Positions 35,801 through 44,500 of a DNA stretch of 50,192 nt are shown one piece after another (positions within the stretch are counted from its first letter, which is position 1; each line of letters opens with the position of its first letter). Location of the stretch: NCBI GenBank assembly GCA_947304695.1, contig CAMZBS010000004.1, positions 1 through 50,192 of the forward strand. Reading direction: 5' to 3'. Made by a program: the position numbers and the translations under genes. The notes beneath the pieces were generated by a model. It did not search any database, was not told the origin of the DNA, and saw only the letters and a list, made by a program, of their open reading frames with translations. The stretch comes from an uncultured Prevotella sp. (GTDB lineage: Bacteria; Bacteroidota; Bacteroidia; Bacteroidales; Bacteroidaceae).

Positions 35801-36926
35801 TGAGATGCGTCTCTGGGTTGTAGATGCCCAGTCCGTGCTCGTGGCCTACCCAAAGTCGTCCGTCGGGCATTTCGCAGACGGCGTAGATCATGCTGCCGTT
35901 GGCCGTCTGTTCACGGCTGAAGCGTGACATCTGTATGTCGCTCTCCATTCGTGGCATATAGCACACACCGCCCATCCTTGTCATCACCCACAGCGTGCTG
36001 TCGTTGTCCCATGTCATGGCGTTGACGCGCAGGTCGGTCAGGCCTCCAGCCTTGTCGTTGGGATTGTCGTAGCGGTCCAGGTGCTGCGTGTTGGGGTCGT
36101 AGAGATAGATGCCTTGTTCGGTACCCATAAGCAGTTTTCCGCCACTTCGTAGCAGCGAGTGAATGCTGATGTCCACGTTTGGTACACGTGTTATCTCGCC
36201 GCTGCCTCGCAGGATGGTGTAAAGTCCCAGCTCGCAGCCGATGTAAAGTCTGAATCCGATGAGTTCAAGGCTGATGTTGTTCTTGTCGCTGTGGTAGCCG
36301 GGAATGTTCAGCTCCTTTCTGAAAGTTCCGTCCTGTCCGTAGAGCATTACTTTTCCGTGCAGGGTGGATACGAATACGGGACTATCGTTCACGGCCAGGA
36401 TGTCGCTGATGAAGGCTCCGTGGCGGCTGTCCTGTGTAAGTTCGCCGGTGTGTGGGTCGTAGATGAAGAGTCCCTGTCCCAGGGTGCCTATCCAGATACG
36501 GCCATCCTGACTCCCCACGATGTCCTGTACGGTGGCACTGATGTTCACACCATATTTGGTACGCTTGTTGAAAATGGTGAAGCGGTTTGTCTGCCTGTTA
36601 TAAATGTAGAGGCCAAAGGAGCCTCCGAGCCAGATGTCATCGCCATGTTCGTGAAGTGCGGTGATGGTGTTGCTTTGGATGCCGCTCTTCCCTTCTGTCA
36701 TGTTGCGGAAGATGGTGTTCTGTATGCCGTCGAAGCAGTTCAGGCCATTGCTGGTGCCCAGCCACATGAAGCCGTAGCGGTCGCGCAAGCCGCAGAGCAC
36801 ATTGTTGTCGCTAAGGCCGTCGGCGGCCATGTAGTTGCTGAACACCACGGGTACAGAAGCTGCCAGTGGGCATGCCAATGTCCATATATATAATAATAAG
36901 GTAAAGAGTCGAAGCGGTCTTTTCAT
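32892..36926 (-). CDS. hybrid two-component system sensor-regulator (HTCS)
   Basis: The product is 1344 residues. A signal peptide is followed by two seven-bladed-type regulator propellers (about 25-690; repeated motifs such as IWIGTLGQGLFIYD and LWVGHEHGLGIYNP) and a Y_Y_Y domain (about 700-770). One membrane helix lies at about 782-805 (VAYVIYLFLIAAAIIYL). The histidine kinase has NIVHEIRTPLTLIS with phospho-His near 841, and the ATPase has MMNLIGNATKYARNE, IDDGPGVP and GTGLGLSYAK. The receiver (about 1090-1210) has VIVSDVMMPRMDG with phospho-Asp near 1140. The AraC-type DNA-binding domain ends the protein (NMSRSSFYRKIKALTDMTP; GFTSSSYFAKCFKARFG). All key residues are intact. HTCS proteins sense a specific oligosaccharide in the periplasm and activate the local PUL. 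It is divergent from the GH43 gene at 37115 and placed between the two mannan operons, so it is the likely regulator of both. Confidence 0.96.
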   Translation of the reverse strand: MKRPLRLFTLLLYIWTLACPLAASVPVVFSNYMAADGLSDNNVLCGLRDRYGFMWLGTSNGLNCFDGIQNTIFRNMTEGKSGIQSNTITALHEHGDDIWLGGSFGLYIYNRQTNRFTIFNKRTKYGVNISATVQDIVGSQDGRIWIGTLGQGLFIYDPHTGELTQDSRHGAFISDILAVNDSPVFVSTLHGKVMLYGQDGTFRKELNIPGYHSDKNNISLELIGFRLYIGCELGLYTILRGSGEITRVPNVDISIHSLLRSGGKLLMGTEQGIYLYDPNTQHLDRYDNPNDKAGGLTDLRVNAMTWDNDSTLWVMTRMGGVCYMPRMESDIQMSRFSREQTANGSMIYAVCEMPDGRLWVGHEHGLGIYNPETHLIDEYSAAGHIQEVCVLMADGNDLWIGTRHQGIVVLNTLTGQMRHYQYSSDKSYTVPSNEITALLRTADNTIYVGTSWGLCRYERTTENFLWYFEIGSATRITSLTEDKNGCVWASTSSNGLFKQWEHGSSFRNFTYQPNSKQSLSGNSISTVFCDQVGQVWVAYNGTGLARYLPEVEGFEPFGTDIPEIQDQQIYFIVEDHLHNFWLGVETGMLCISRNAVAANASLTGAKDIRMLRGVSDMLRQLKPRNSACITHNGELFAGRDNLLAHFHPERIKITHKQAPVYITGITLPYRNNDEVATHITSRQVEGGGYPGNISSSVTLAYSDNSLTLHFSQPMFNSIGNYRRFEYRMEGIDATWAKGTKNAEATYVNVPPGDYVFLLREAGNTDETTYARLSITVLPPWYRTNVAYVIYLFLIAAAIIYLQRRYNNKLKRRYARRMEAFQTEQEKANFESKIRFFINIVHEIRTPLTLISLPLEAIEETTGAKKHIAAMRRNINYLLGITNQLLDFQKAEHGKIQLNLTSCDIGQLLDQVYQQFTDAMELQGKHIQLQLPPEPVVTTIDADKVQKVMMNLIGNATKYARNEIIVRLETLDASSLPQLRISVIDDGPGVPMEEREKIFDLYYQIGNENTASTLGTGLGLSYAKMLAQSHEGDLCYTDAVGGGSNFQLTLPISEARKAKTKGEKSVVTEDSEKAGTRNEESAAAEDSNTTRSFRILLVEDNEELLQMTSDALRSHFSIIKAHDGVEALELLQYNDVDVIVSDVMMPRMDGIELCRRLKEDINFSHIPVILLTAKTSVEAKVEGMENGADIYLEKPFSIKQLHLQITNLLRLRQTYYERRRNIDKSSSDDEDNRQQFGLNQQDMLFMEKLQQMVADNMRDEEFSIDMLAEQMNMSRSSFYRKIKALTDMTPVEYLKMRRIEQAAAFLRQGFRINEVAERVGFTSSSYFAKCFKARFGVLPKDFIAK

Positions 36927-36953
36927 GTTTGGTCAGTTGTTTGTTGTTGGCTC

Positions 36954-36961
36954 CAAAATTA
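36954..36961 (-). promoter_or_regulatory. -7 box for the HTCS gene
   Basis: TAATTTTG on the reverse strand (36961-36954) lies 28-35 bases before the ATG at 36926, a normal distance for this phylum. No clear -33 TTTG was found. Confidence 0.5.
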
Positions 36962-37079
36962 CAACAAATATTTGACATACGATGCTTTGCAATGCAAAAA
37001 AAATGTACATAGGACGGGCTTTAGTCAGTATTTCTTCTTTTTTGAACTATATTTTTCCTCAAAGCATCCCTGCTTTGTC

Positions 37080-37087
37080 TAATTTTG
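37080..37087 (+). promoter_or_regulatory. -7 box for the GH43 gene
   Basis: TAATTTTG lies 28 bases before the ATG at 37115 in the divergent region. A TTTG at 37041-37044 is too far away; T-rich sequence at 37052-37056 is the only candidate -33 region. Confidence 0.5.
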
Positions 37088-37114
37088 CCGAAGAAAAAAC
37101 AAAACTAGAAAAAT

Positions 37115-38257
37115 ATGAAAACAAAAATGTCAGCTACTTTTGCTTATCTGCTGTTTGTTGCATCGGCAGCGATGGCGCAGACACAGTACAGCAACCCCGT
37201 CATCGATGAGAGTCTGCCTGACCCAACTGTTATTCGGGCCGACGACGGCTATTTCTATCTTTATGCCACTGAAAATATCCGTAATGTGCCCATCTACAGA
37301 TCGGAGAACCTGGTCGACTGGCGTCGTGTGGGCACGGCCTTTACCGACCGTACCCGTCCTCAGATGGTGCCTAAGGGGAACATCTGGGCTCCTGACATCA
37401 ACCTGATCAATGGGAAATACGTGATGTATTACTCCAAGTCCACTTGGGGCGGAGAGTGGGAGTGCGGCATTGGTGTGGCTACTGCCGAGCGTCCCAGCGG
37501 TCCCTTTACTGATGTGGGTAAGCTGTTCATCTCAAGCGAGATTGGCGTGCAAAACAGCATCGACCCTTTTTATATAGAGGAGGAAGACGGCAGCAAGTAT
37601 CTGTTCTGGGGCAGTTTCCGTGGCATCTACGGCATACAGCTCAGCGATGACGGCCTGAGTGTGAAGCCCGGTGCCGAGAAGGTGCAGATAGCAGGTACGC
37701 TCACCGAAGGTACATATATATATAAGAAAGACGGCTATTATTATCTCTTCGGCTCTGCCGGAACCTGCTGCGACGGCCTTAACAGCACCTACCGTGTCAT
37801 GGTGGCACGCTCAGAGAACTTGTTGGGTCCTTATGTGAACAAGACGGGCAAGCCAGCCTTGGAGAACAACTTCATGCTTGTGATGCAGAAAAGCAACAAG
37901 GTGGTGGGGCCTGGTCATAACTCGGAGATTGTGATTGACGACGCAGGACAGTATTGGATGCTCTACCACGGTTTTGATGCCGCTGACCCTGACGGTGGGC
38001 GTAAGGTGTATCTTGACCAGATATTGTGGGACAAGGATGGTTGGCCCATGGTGCGTAACCGCGTACCGTCGTCAACGGCCAACGCTCCAGTCTTTGGCAA
38101 CGAGTCGGGTGTCAGGGAAGTGAAAATCAATGAGGATGATGCCAAGGTCATCTCCATGTACACCCTTGGAGGCATGCGTACTGGCTATCAGGCACAACCA
38201 GGCATCGTTATAGAGCAGTTGGACAACAGACAATCGCGCAAAATCCTCCAGAAGTAA
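37115..38257 (+). CDS. GH43-family glycoside hydrolase
   Basis: The 380-residue secreted protein (signal MKTKMSATFAYLLFVASAAMAQ) has an intact GH43 active site: LPDPTVIRADDGYFYLYA (base Asp near 35), NSIDPFYIEEEDGSKYLFW (second Asp), TEGTYIYKKDGYYYLF (general acid Glu) and GPGHNSEIVID. The layout is that of arabinanase, arabinofuranosidase or galactofuranosidase-type GH43. It ends with a tail like other proteins of the window (ISMYTLGGMRTGYQAQPGIV, then SRKILQK). It is transcribed divergently from the HTCS gene and is followed by the second modular protein gene, which seems to have its own promoter. Its role in an alpha-mannan locus could be removal of galactofuranosyl or arabinosyl side groups; this is inference. 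Confidence 0.92.
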   Translation: MKTKMSATFAYLLFVASAAMAQTQYSNPVIDESLPDPTVIRADDGYFYLYATENIRNVPIYRSENLVDWRRVGTAFTDRTRPQMVPKGNIWAPDINLINGKYVMYYSKSTWGGEWECGIGVATAERPSGPFTDVGKLFISSEIGVQNSIDPFYIEEEDGSKYLFWGSFRGIYGIQLSDDGLSVKPGAEKVQIAGTLTEGTYIYKKDGYYYLFGSAGTCCDGLNSTYRVMVARSENLLGPYVNKTGKPALENNFMLVMQKSNKVVGPGHNSEIVIDDAGQYWMLYHGFDAADPDGGRKVYLDQILWDKDGWPMVRNRVPSSTANAPVFGNESGVREVKINEDDAKVISMYTLGGMRTGYQAQPGIVIEQLDNRQSRKILQK

Positions 38258-38275
38258 GGACATTTGGCGAGATAT

Positions 38276-38295
38276 TGGCCTTTTATGAAAAGCCA
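38276..38295 (+). terminator. weak hairpin after the GH43 gene
   Basis: TGGCCTTTT (38276-38284) can pair with AAAAGCCA (38288-38295) with one bulged C and a 3-base loop. It is short and lacks a T-run, so termination is uncertain. Confidence 0.3.
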
Positions 38296-38330
38296 TTTGC
38301 CTTGAAAGGAAGTGGAAAGAACTAATTTTG
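38296..38330 (+). promoter_or_regulatory. promoter for the 979-residue modular protein gene
   Basis: TAATTTTG (38323-38330) is a good -7 box 40 bases before the ATG at 38370. TTTG at 38296-38299 (23-base spacing) or CTTG at 38301-38304 (18-base spacing) could serve as -33; neither spacing is ideal. Confidence 0.5.
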
Positions 38331-38369
38331 CAACATGAAATATTTTTATTAACTTTACATGAACAGCTT

Positions 38370-41309
38370 ATGAAAAAGAGACTTTTACAATTAACGGTGT
38401 GCCTCATGGCCATGATGGGCGCAAAGGCACAGACATCGCCCTGGACAGGCAATCAGTTGCCGGAAGAGGGTGGTACATTCTATCTTTACCAGGTGGAAAC
38501 TGGCAAGTGGCTGCAGAACAACAATCGCGTGGGCGAGTTCTGGACCACAAGAGCCGAAGTAGACCAGTATGGATTTGATGTGGAAATCACCAAACTGCCG
38601 GATGGCGGCTATAAGCTGAACCCGAAGTTCGGTCACAATCAAAGCATCAATGGTCACAACTTTTATCTTGATACTGGCGATGCAGTGACTGCTTGGATTA
38701 TTGAGCCTACGACAGTTGCCGGTGTAACGAATACCTATAAGATTCACTCTTCTGACGACCATTACCTGAACGTGAACGACGAAGGTTTCCTCGATGACTT
38801 CGGATGGTCGGAAAACTGGCAGCTTGTTACCTATGAGCAGCGTCTGGAAGACCTGAAGACTGCCACAAAGGCCAATCCGAAGGATGCCACGTGGCTCATT
38901 GGCGGACACGATTTTGCCAACCAGGACGAGCGCAATAAATGGGACGTGGTACAGGAAGGCGAAGGCGTCTATGCACAGGGTGGTGACGGCATTGTGCATG
39001 CCAACCGTGCTGTGGAGTGCTGGAAGAAGACCAAGTTCTCGCTGACCAAGACCATCAGCGGACTGCCCAACGGCACCTACGAGTTCAAGCTGCAGGGCTT
39101 CTACCGCGACGGCTCTGAGACACAGATTGGCGCAAAGCGCGACGCTGGCGAGGAAGTTATCCGTGCCACCTTCTTCCTGAACGACGTGAGCCGCCCGTTC
39201 AAGTCAATCCTCGACAGTGGTGTCACTGAAGAAGACCTCGATTCATACGCCGTACCGCAGGGTGGAGTCTTCATTCCTGGCAACTCGGTTCCTGGCAATG
39301 CCCTCGACCGTGCCTCTAACTGCTTTTTCCTTGGTGGCTACTGGAACGACCCCGTGAAGGTGGTGGTGAGCGACGGTACGCTGACCATTGGCATGCAGAA
39401 GATTGGCGGTGGTGATGATGACTGGCTTGTGTTCGATTCGTTCACGCTGACTTATCTTGGTAATGAAATCGATGTTGACGAGGTGAAGAGCAACCTGCAG
39501 GCTGCTCTCGATGAGGCCAACGGCTACGAAGGACTGTCCGTCAATGCCCTGACAAATGCCATTGCCGAAGCTCAGGCTGCCCTCAGCGGTACCGATGCCA
39601 CGGCCATTGCCGCTGCCTCGATGAAGTTGCGCGATGCCCTTGCCCTTGCCAGTGACTATACCAACGTGATGGCTGAGGCTGAAGCCTTCGATGGCGAGAA
39701 GCTTGCATTCTTCACCGACGCCATTGCTGCCGCCCAGGCTGCTGCCCAGGGCACCAGTCTTGAGGAACTTGAAGATGCCATCAAGAATCTTCGCACTGCC
39801 ATCAGCGACGTGCGTGCCGTGCAGGAACCCATGAAGTTCCTTGCTGCTACCATACCGTTTGCACAACAGGAAGGCGTTTCTGCTGACATCATCAGCAAGG
39901 CTCAGGGCACACTGGAGAACCCCGCATCGGCCGAAGACGTCAACTCGTCGCTCAACGCCCTGCGTGTGGCCCGTAAGATTCAGGCTGCCGACAAGCATGC
40001 CGACGTGTTCCCCGGCGCAGCACCTGCTGAGGGCGACTTCTATATTTATAATGTGGGACTGCAGCGCTTCCTCTGTGGAGGTGGCGACTGGGGCGCACAC
40101 GCCTACGTAGGCTTCCCCGGTGTGGAGGTGACCCTTGTCATTGGTTCTGAAACTCCTGAGGATGGCGATCCCTTCAGCGGATATAAGATTGACACCCACC
40201 TGAACAATGGTGGTGACAGCGAGTACCTGAATTATGGTGGCTATATGGACACACCCCACCAGAACCTTTGGGAGTTTGTGCCCGTGGAAGGCAAGAGCGG
40301 TGTCTTTGCCATTGCACGTGCCAACGGCGAGACGAATAAGGAAACAGGCGAGCGCATGCTTCTCGGCTACCGTCCCGGTACTTATGGAAATATCGATACC
40401 GACATGAACGGCATTGACAATCCCAACAACCAGTGGAAACTCGTGACCAAGGCCGAGCGCAATGCCCTTTTGGCCCAAGCTACAGCCACTGCTCCCCAGG
40501 ATGCTTCCTTCCTCATTGCATCGCCGGGCTTCAACCAGCGTGAGGATGTATCTGCATGGATTAGCCAGTATGGCACCGGAACCGTATGGGGACGCAACGA
40601 GAACCATGTTGATTTTGCATACGAATGCTGGAATGAGAGCGACTTCGACTTCAGCCAGACCGTCTTCGGCCTGTTGCCCGGTTGGTACAAAGTCTCTCTG
40701 CAGGGCTACTATCGCGACGGCAACCATCAGGACCAGATTCGTGCCGAGGCTTCCGGACAGGAGCGTGTCAAGGCTGCCCTCCTTGTCGACATGAACACTG
40801 AAGCCGAAGTGGCACTTCCCAACATCCTTGATGAAGTTGACAAAGCACCGGGTCTGGGCAACCGCAGCACGACGCGCTATCGCGTTGACGAAATTGGTGA
40901 GGACGGTGAACCCGTGCTGAATGAAGACGGCACCGTACGCCAGATTGATGATCCCAACGGTGAAGACCTCTATGTGGGTGAGTTCCCCATGTGGGTGTAT
41001 GAGGCTTGCGACTACTTCCAGACCGGTCTCTATAAGACCAGCATGCTGGTGGAAGTCCAGGGCGACGACCTGATGATTCTCATTCAGAAGTTCCGTGACC
41101 AGCCCAACGACTGGGTAGTGCTTGACAACTTCCGCCTGACCTATTATGGTGCTGAGAAACCTTCTGAGGAAGAACTGGGTGTTGAGAGCGTGACCACTGC
41201 AATGGAAAGCAACCTCACAGGAAAGATCTTCAATCTGCAGGGACAGCAGGTCAAGAGTGCCAAGAAGGGCCTCTATATCTTCAACGGAAAGAAGTATGTG
41301 AAAAAGTAA
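38370..41309 (+). CDS. 979-residue modular secreted protein related to the giant protein at 27353
   Basis: The ATG at 38370 gives a signal peptide (MKKRLLQLTVCLMAMMGAKAQ); the upstream TTG at 38328 lies in the -7 box. No catalytic family is recognised. The first module (FYLYQVETGKWLQNNNRVGE, GHNQSINGHNFYLDTGDAVT, YEQRLEDLKTATKANPKDAT) matches the first module of the protein at 27353-32737 (GHNHSINGSNLYMDTGDGVT). Then come a beta domain with GTYEFKLQGFYRDGSETQIG, alanine-rich FIVAR-like helices at about 375-540, a second lectin-like block (FYIYNVGLQRFLCGGGDWGA) and a second beta domain (GWYKVSLQGYYRDGNHQDQI, DDLMILIQKFRDQPNDWVVL). A C-terminal tail ends it (FNLQGQQVKSAKKGLYIFNG). A surface glycan-binding or adhesive role is likely; an enzyme cannot be excluded. 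Confidence 0.85.
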   Translation: MKKRLLQLTVCLMAMMGAKAQTSPWTGNQLPEEGGTFYLYQVETGKWLQNNNRVGEFWTTRAEVDQYGFDVEITKLPDGGYKLNPKFGHNQSINGHNFYLDTGDAVTAWIIEPTTVAGVTNTYKIHSSDDHYLNVNDEGFLDDFGWSENWQLVTYEQRLEDLKTATKANPKDATWLIGGHDFANQDERNKWDVVQEGEGVYAQGGDGIVHANRAVECWKKTKFSLTKTISGLPNGTYEFKLQGFYRDGSETQIGAKRDAGEEVIRATFFLNDVSRPFKSILDSGVTEEDLDSYAVPQGGVFIPGNSVPGNALDRASNCFFLGGYWNDPVKVVVSDGTLTIGMQKIGGGDDDWLVFDSFTLTYLGNEIDVDEVKSNLQAALDEANGYEGLSVNALTNAIAEAQAALSGTDATAIAAASMKLRDALALASDYTNVMAEAEAFDGEKLAFFTDAIAAAQAAAQGTSLEELEDAIKNLRTAISDVRAVQEPMKFLAATIPFAQQEGVSADIISKAQGTLENPASAEDVNSSLNALRVARKIQAADKHADVFPGAAPAEGDFYIYNVGLQRFLCGGGDWGAHAYVGFPGVEVTLVIGSETPEDGDPFSGYKIDTHLNNGGDSEYLNYGGYMDTPHQNLWEFVPVEGKSGVFAIARANGETNKETGERMLLGYRPGTYGNIDTDMNGIDNPNNQWKLVTKAERNALLAQATATAPQDASFLIASPGFNQREDVSAWISQYGTGTVWGRNENHVDFAYECWNESDFDFSQTVFGLLPGWYKVSLQGYYRDGNHQDQIRAEASGQERVKAALLVDMNTEAEVALPNILDEVDKAPGLGNRSTTRYRVDEIGEDGEPVLNEDGTVRQIDDPNGEDLYVGEFPMWVYEACDYFQTGLYKTSMLVEVQGDDLMILIQKFRDQPNDWVVLDNFRLTYYGAEKPSEEELGVESVTTAMESNLTGKIFNLQGQQVKSAKKGLYIFNGKKYVKK

Positions 41310-41348
41310 GAGTGAAAACTGAGCCTGCTCAGGCTTCCCCAAACCAAG

Positions 41349-41383
41349 ACAATGCCAGAGACCGCAGCGGTTTCTGGCATTGT
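41349..41383 (+). terminator. probable terminator after the 979-residue protein gene
   Basis: Arms around ACAATGCCAGAGACCGC and GCGGTTTCTGGCATTGT form a 17-bp stem with one G-T wobble, starting 40 bases after the stop at 41309. The stem is strong but only a short T-rich tail (TGCGTTTGT) follows. Confidence 0.55.
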
Positions 41384-41386
41384 TGC

Positions 41387-41455
41387 GTTTGTATTCAGGC
41401 TGTATACAACTTGTATACGGGCCAAATACAAGTAGTATACAGCCTGAATACAAAC
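41387..41455. repeat. 69-nt near-perfect inverted repeat
   Basis: The outer arms 41387-41407 and 41435-41455 are exact 21-base reverse complements (left arm ends GGCTGTATAC). After a single A-A mismatch the inner arms ACTTGTAT (41409-41416) and ATACAAGT (41426-41433) also pair exactly, leaving a 9-base loop ACGGGCCAA. It directly follows the terminator hairpin and precedes the next promoter by 80 bases. No mobile-element gene is nearby. Confidence 0.8.
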
Positions 41456-41535
41456 AGAAGTACATGAATAGCGCGTTTGAACGGTATTTTCTCTTTTCTG
41501 GTTAGAAAATTGTAGCAGTTCTCTTTGTTTTGAAG

Positions 41536-41543
41536 TAATTTTG
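41536..41543 (+). promoter_or_regulatory. -7 box for the second mannan operon
   Basis: TAATTTTG lies 49 bases before the ATG at 41592. ATTG at 41509-41512 (23-base spacing) is a poor -33 candidate. The box has the same TAATTTTGCC context as the one at 37080, which may reflect shared control. Confidence 0.5.
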
Positions 41544-41591
41544 CCACTGTGAAAATGTATCACGACGTTAAGAACTAAAAACGATAAGAAC

Positions 41592-44500
41592 ATGAAATTG
41601 AAACAATTCATCGCCACGGCCCTGCTGATGCTCCTGCCGGGAGCCATCACGGCCCAGAAAACAGAGTATTTCGAACCCTACAAGAGCAATGCCATGCGTT
41701 TGCCGTCAGTGCCGCTGCTGGTCAACGACCCTTATTTCTCGTTTTGGTCGCCCTTCGACAAGCTGACCGATGGCAGCGTGCGCCACTGGACTGACGTTGA
41801 GAAACCCATGGAAGGCCTGCTGCGTGTTGACGGCAAGAACTATCGATGGATGGGCAACGGCCAGTCGTTTCTGCTGAAGCCCATCGCGCCCATGTCGGAT
41901 GCCGGTGACTCATGGACGGGCCGCGTGAGCTACACGAAGCAGAACAACACCAACTGGACAGCGCGCTCGTTCAACGACAGCAGCTGGAAGGAAGAGAAGG
42001 CAGCCTGGGGCACCAAGGGCGAATATCCCAACGTGAACAACTCGTGGACTGACACCAACAGCGATATCTACGTGCGCCGCACAGTGACGCTTACGGCCGA
42101 AGACCTGCAGAAAGACCTCTGGATAGAGTTCTCGCACGACGATGTGTTTGAACTCTATGTCAACGGCACAAAGGTCATTGGCACGGGTGAGACCTGGATT
42201 CAGGGCGAGACCCACCAGCTGACCAGCGAAGAGAAACGAAAGCTGGTGGCAGGCGAGAATGTGATTGCGGCCCACTGCCACAACACCTCGGGTGGTGCCT
42301 ATATAGACTTCGGCCTGTTCGAGAATGTTTATCAGACTGGTGCCGACGTGCTTACGGCCACCCAGAAAAGTGTCGACGTGATGGCCACCTCCACCTACTA
42401 CACTTTCAGCTGCGGACCGGTGGATCTTGATGTGGTGTTTACCGCCCCGATGATTATCACCGATCTTGACCTTGTTTCCACACCTATTAATTATATATCC
42501 TATCAGGTGCGCTCTGCCGACGGCAAGGCCCACGACGTGCAGTTCTATCTCTCGACCACGCCGCGTCTCACTGTCAATGAGCCTGCACAGGCCGTTGATG
42601 CATCGATTGTGACGGAAGATGGCGTGAGGTATGCCAAGGCCGGTTCAACGGCCCAGAATGTGCTGGGCCGTGCTGGCGACCTGATCTGCATAGACTGGGG
42701 CTACCTTTACATTTCCGGGCAGAACGGCCAGGTGAGCGTGGCTCCTACCGCCGTGATGGAAAGCACCTTCACCACTACCGGCCAGCTGGCCGCATACGCA
42801 GGCGAGGTGAAGAACGAGACACCTTGCTATATGACCACACTGGCCTACGCCCATGACTTTGGTTCCACCACGCAGGATGCCAGCTACATGCTCATTGGCT
42901 ACGACGAGGTGAAGGACATCCGCTATTTCAACAAGGACTATAAGGGCTACTGGGCACGCAACGGAAAGACCATCTTCCAGGCCTTTGGCGAAATGAACAG
43001 CCAGTACGCCTCCATTATGGAGCGTTGCCGCCAGCAGGACAAGACCATCTACGACGACGGTCTGGCTTCGGGCAATGTGAAGTATGCCGAACTGCTTTCG
43101 GCCAGTTACCGTCAGGTACTTGCCGCCCACAAGCTGTTCCAGGACGACGGCGGACGGTTGCTCTATTTCTCAAAGGAGAACAACTCTAACGGCTGTGTGA
43201 ACACCGTCGACCTCACTTATCCCTCGGCTCCGCTCTTCCTGCTCTATAACACAGAACTGCAGAAAGGCATGATGACCTCCATCTTTGAATATCAGCGCAC
43301 CGGACGCTGGAACAAGGACTGGGCCGCCCACGACCTGGGCACCTATCCTCATGCCAACGGACAGGTGTATGGCGGCGACATGCCTTTGGAGGAGAGCGGC
43401 AACATGCTCACGCTGGCTGCCATGATCTCGAAGATTGAGGGCAACACCAACTGGGTGAACACCTACTGGAGCATCTGTACGCGGTGGGTGAACTACCTGG
43501 TGAGCAACGGTCAGGATCCCGACACACAGCTCTGTACCGATGACTTTGCCGGTCACTGGGCTCACAATGCCAACCTCAGCATCAAGGCCATCATGGGCAT
43601 TGCTGGCTATGCCGAAATGTGCCGCATGCGGGGCCGTGAAGACCTCTACACACGCTACATGGACATTGCCAAGAAGATGGCACAGGTATGGGAAATCGAT
43701 GCCCGCGACGGCGACCACTACAAGCTGGCCTTCGACCGTGGCGGCTCCTGGAGCCAGAAATACAATCTTGTGTGGGATAAGCTGTGGGGCATTAACATCT
43801 TCCCCAAGCAGGTGCAGGAGCGAGAGATAAAATACTACCTCACGAAGCAGAACATCTACGGACTCCCCCTGGACAGCCGTGAGCAGTACACCAAGAGCGA
43901 CTGGATTATCTGGACGGCCTCAATGGCTCCTGACACTGAGACCTTCCTGAAGTTCACCGACCCCATGTGGAAGTGGTACAACGAGACCACCGACCGTGTG
44001 CCCATGTGCGACTGGTATTATACTGACAGCAAGCGTATGCGCGGCTTCCGTGCCCGCTCGGTCATTGGAGGCCACTGGATGCGTGTGCTCATGGACAAGT
44101 ATGCCCCACAGACTGAGGAAACCGGCTGGGCTCCGCAGGGCTATAAGATCAAGACGAGGTGGGCTGCCGAAGTCAGTCCGCAGAACCCGCTGCCTGAATA
44201 TCCGCGCCCGCAGCTGGTGCGCAGCGACTGGCAGAACCTCAACGGTCTCTGGCAGTATGCCATCACACCGCAGACGCAGCGCTCCATTCCCACCGCGTGG
44301 GACGGCCAGATTCTCGTTCCCTTCCCTGTGGAGTCGAGCCTGTCGGGCGTAATGCGCATGCTCGACAAGAACAGCTACCTGTGGTATCAGCGTGAGTTCA
44401 CCATTCCTGATGACTGGTCCGGACGCAACGTGGTGCTCAACTTCGGAGCCGTGGACTATACTGCCCGCATTTATATCAATGGCACTTCTATTGGCACCCA

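Noticed and set aside
41349..41455. Possible tRNA or insertion-sequence end
   Set aside because: The two hairpins do not form a cloverleaf, and there is no transposase or target duplication nearby.
39243..41465. 740-codon reverse-strand open frame
   Set aside because: It is antisense to the modular protein at 38370, has no signal or family motif and has Cys/His/Val-rich composition typical of antisense frames in this codon usage.
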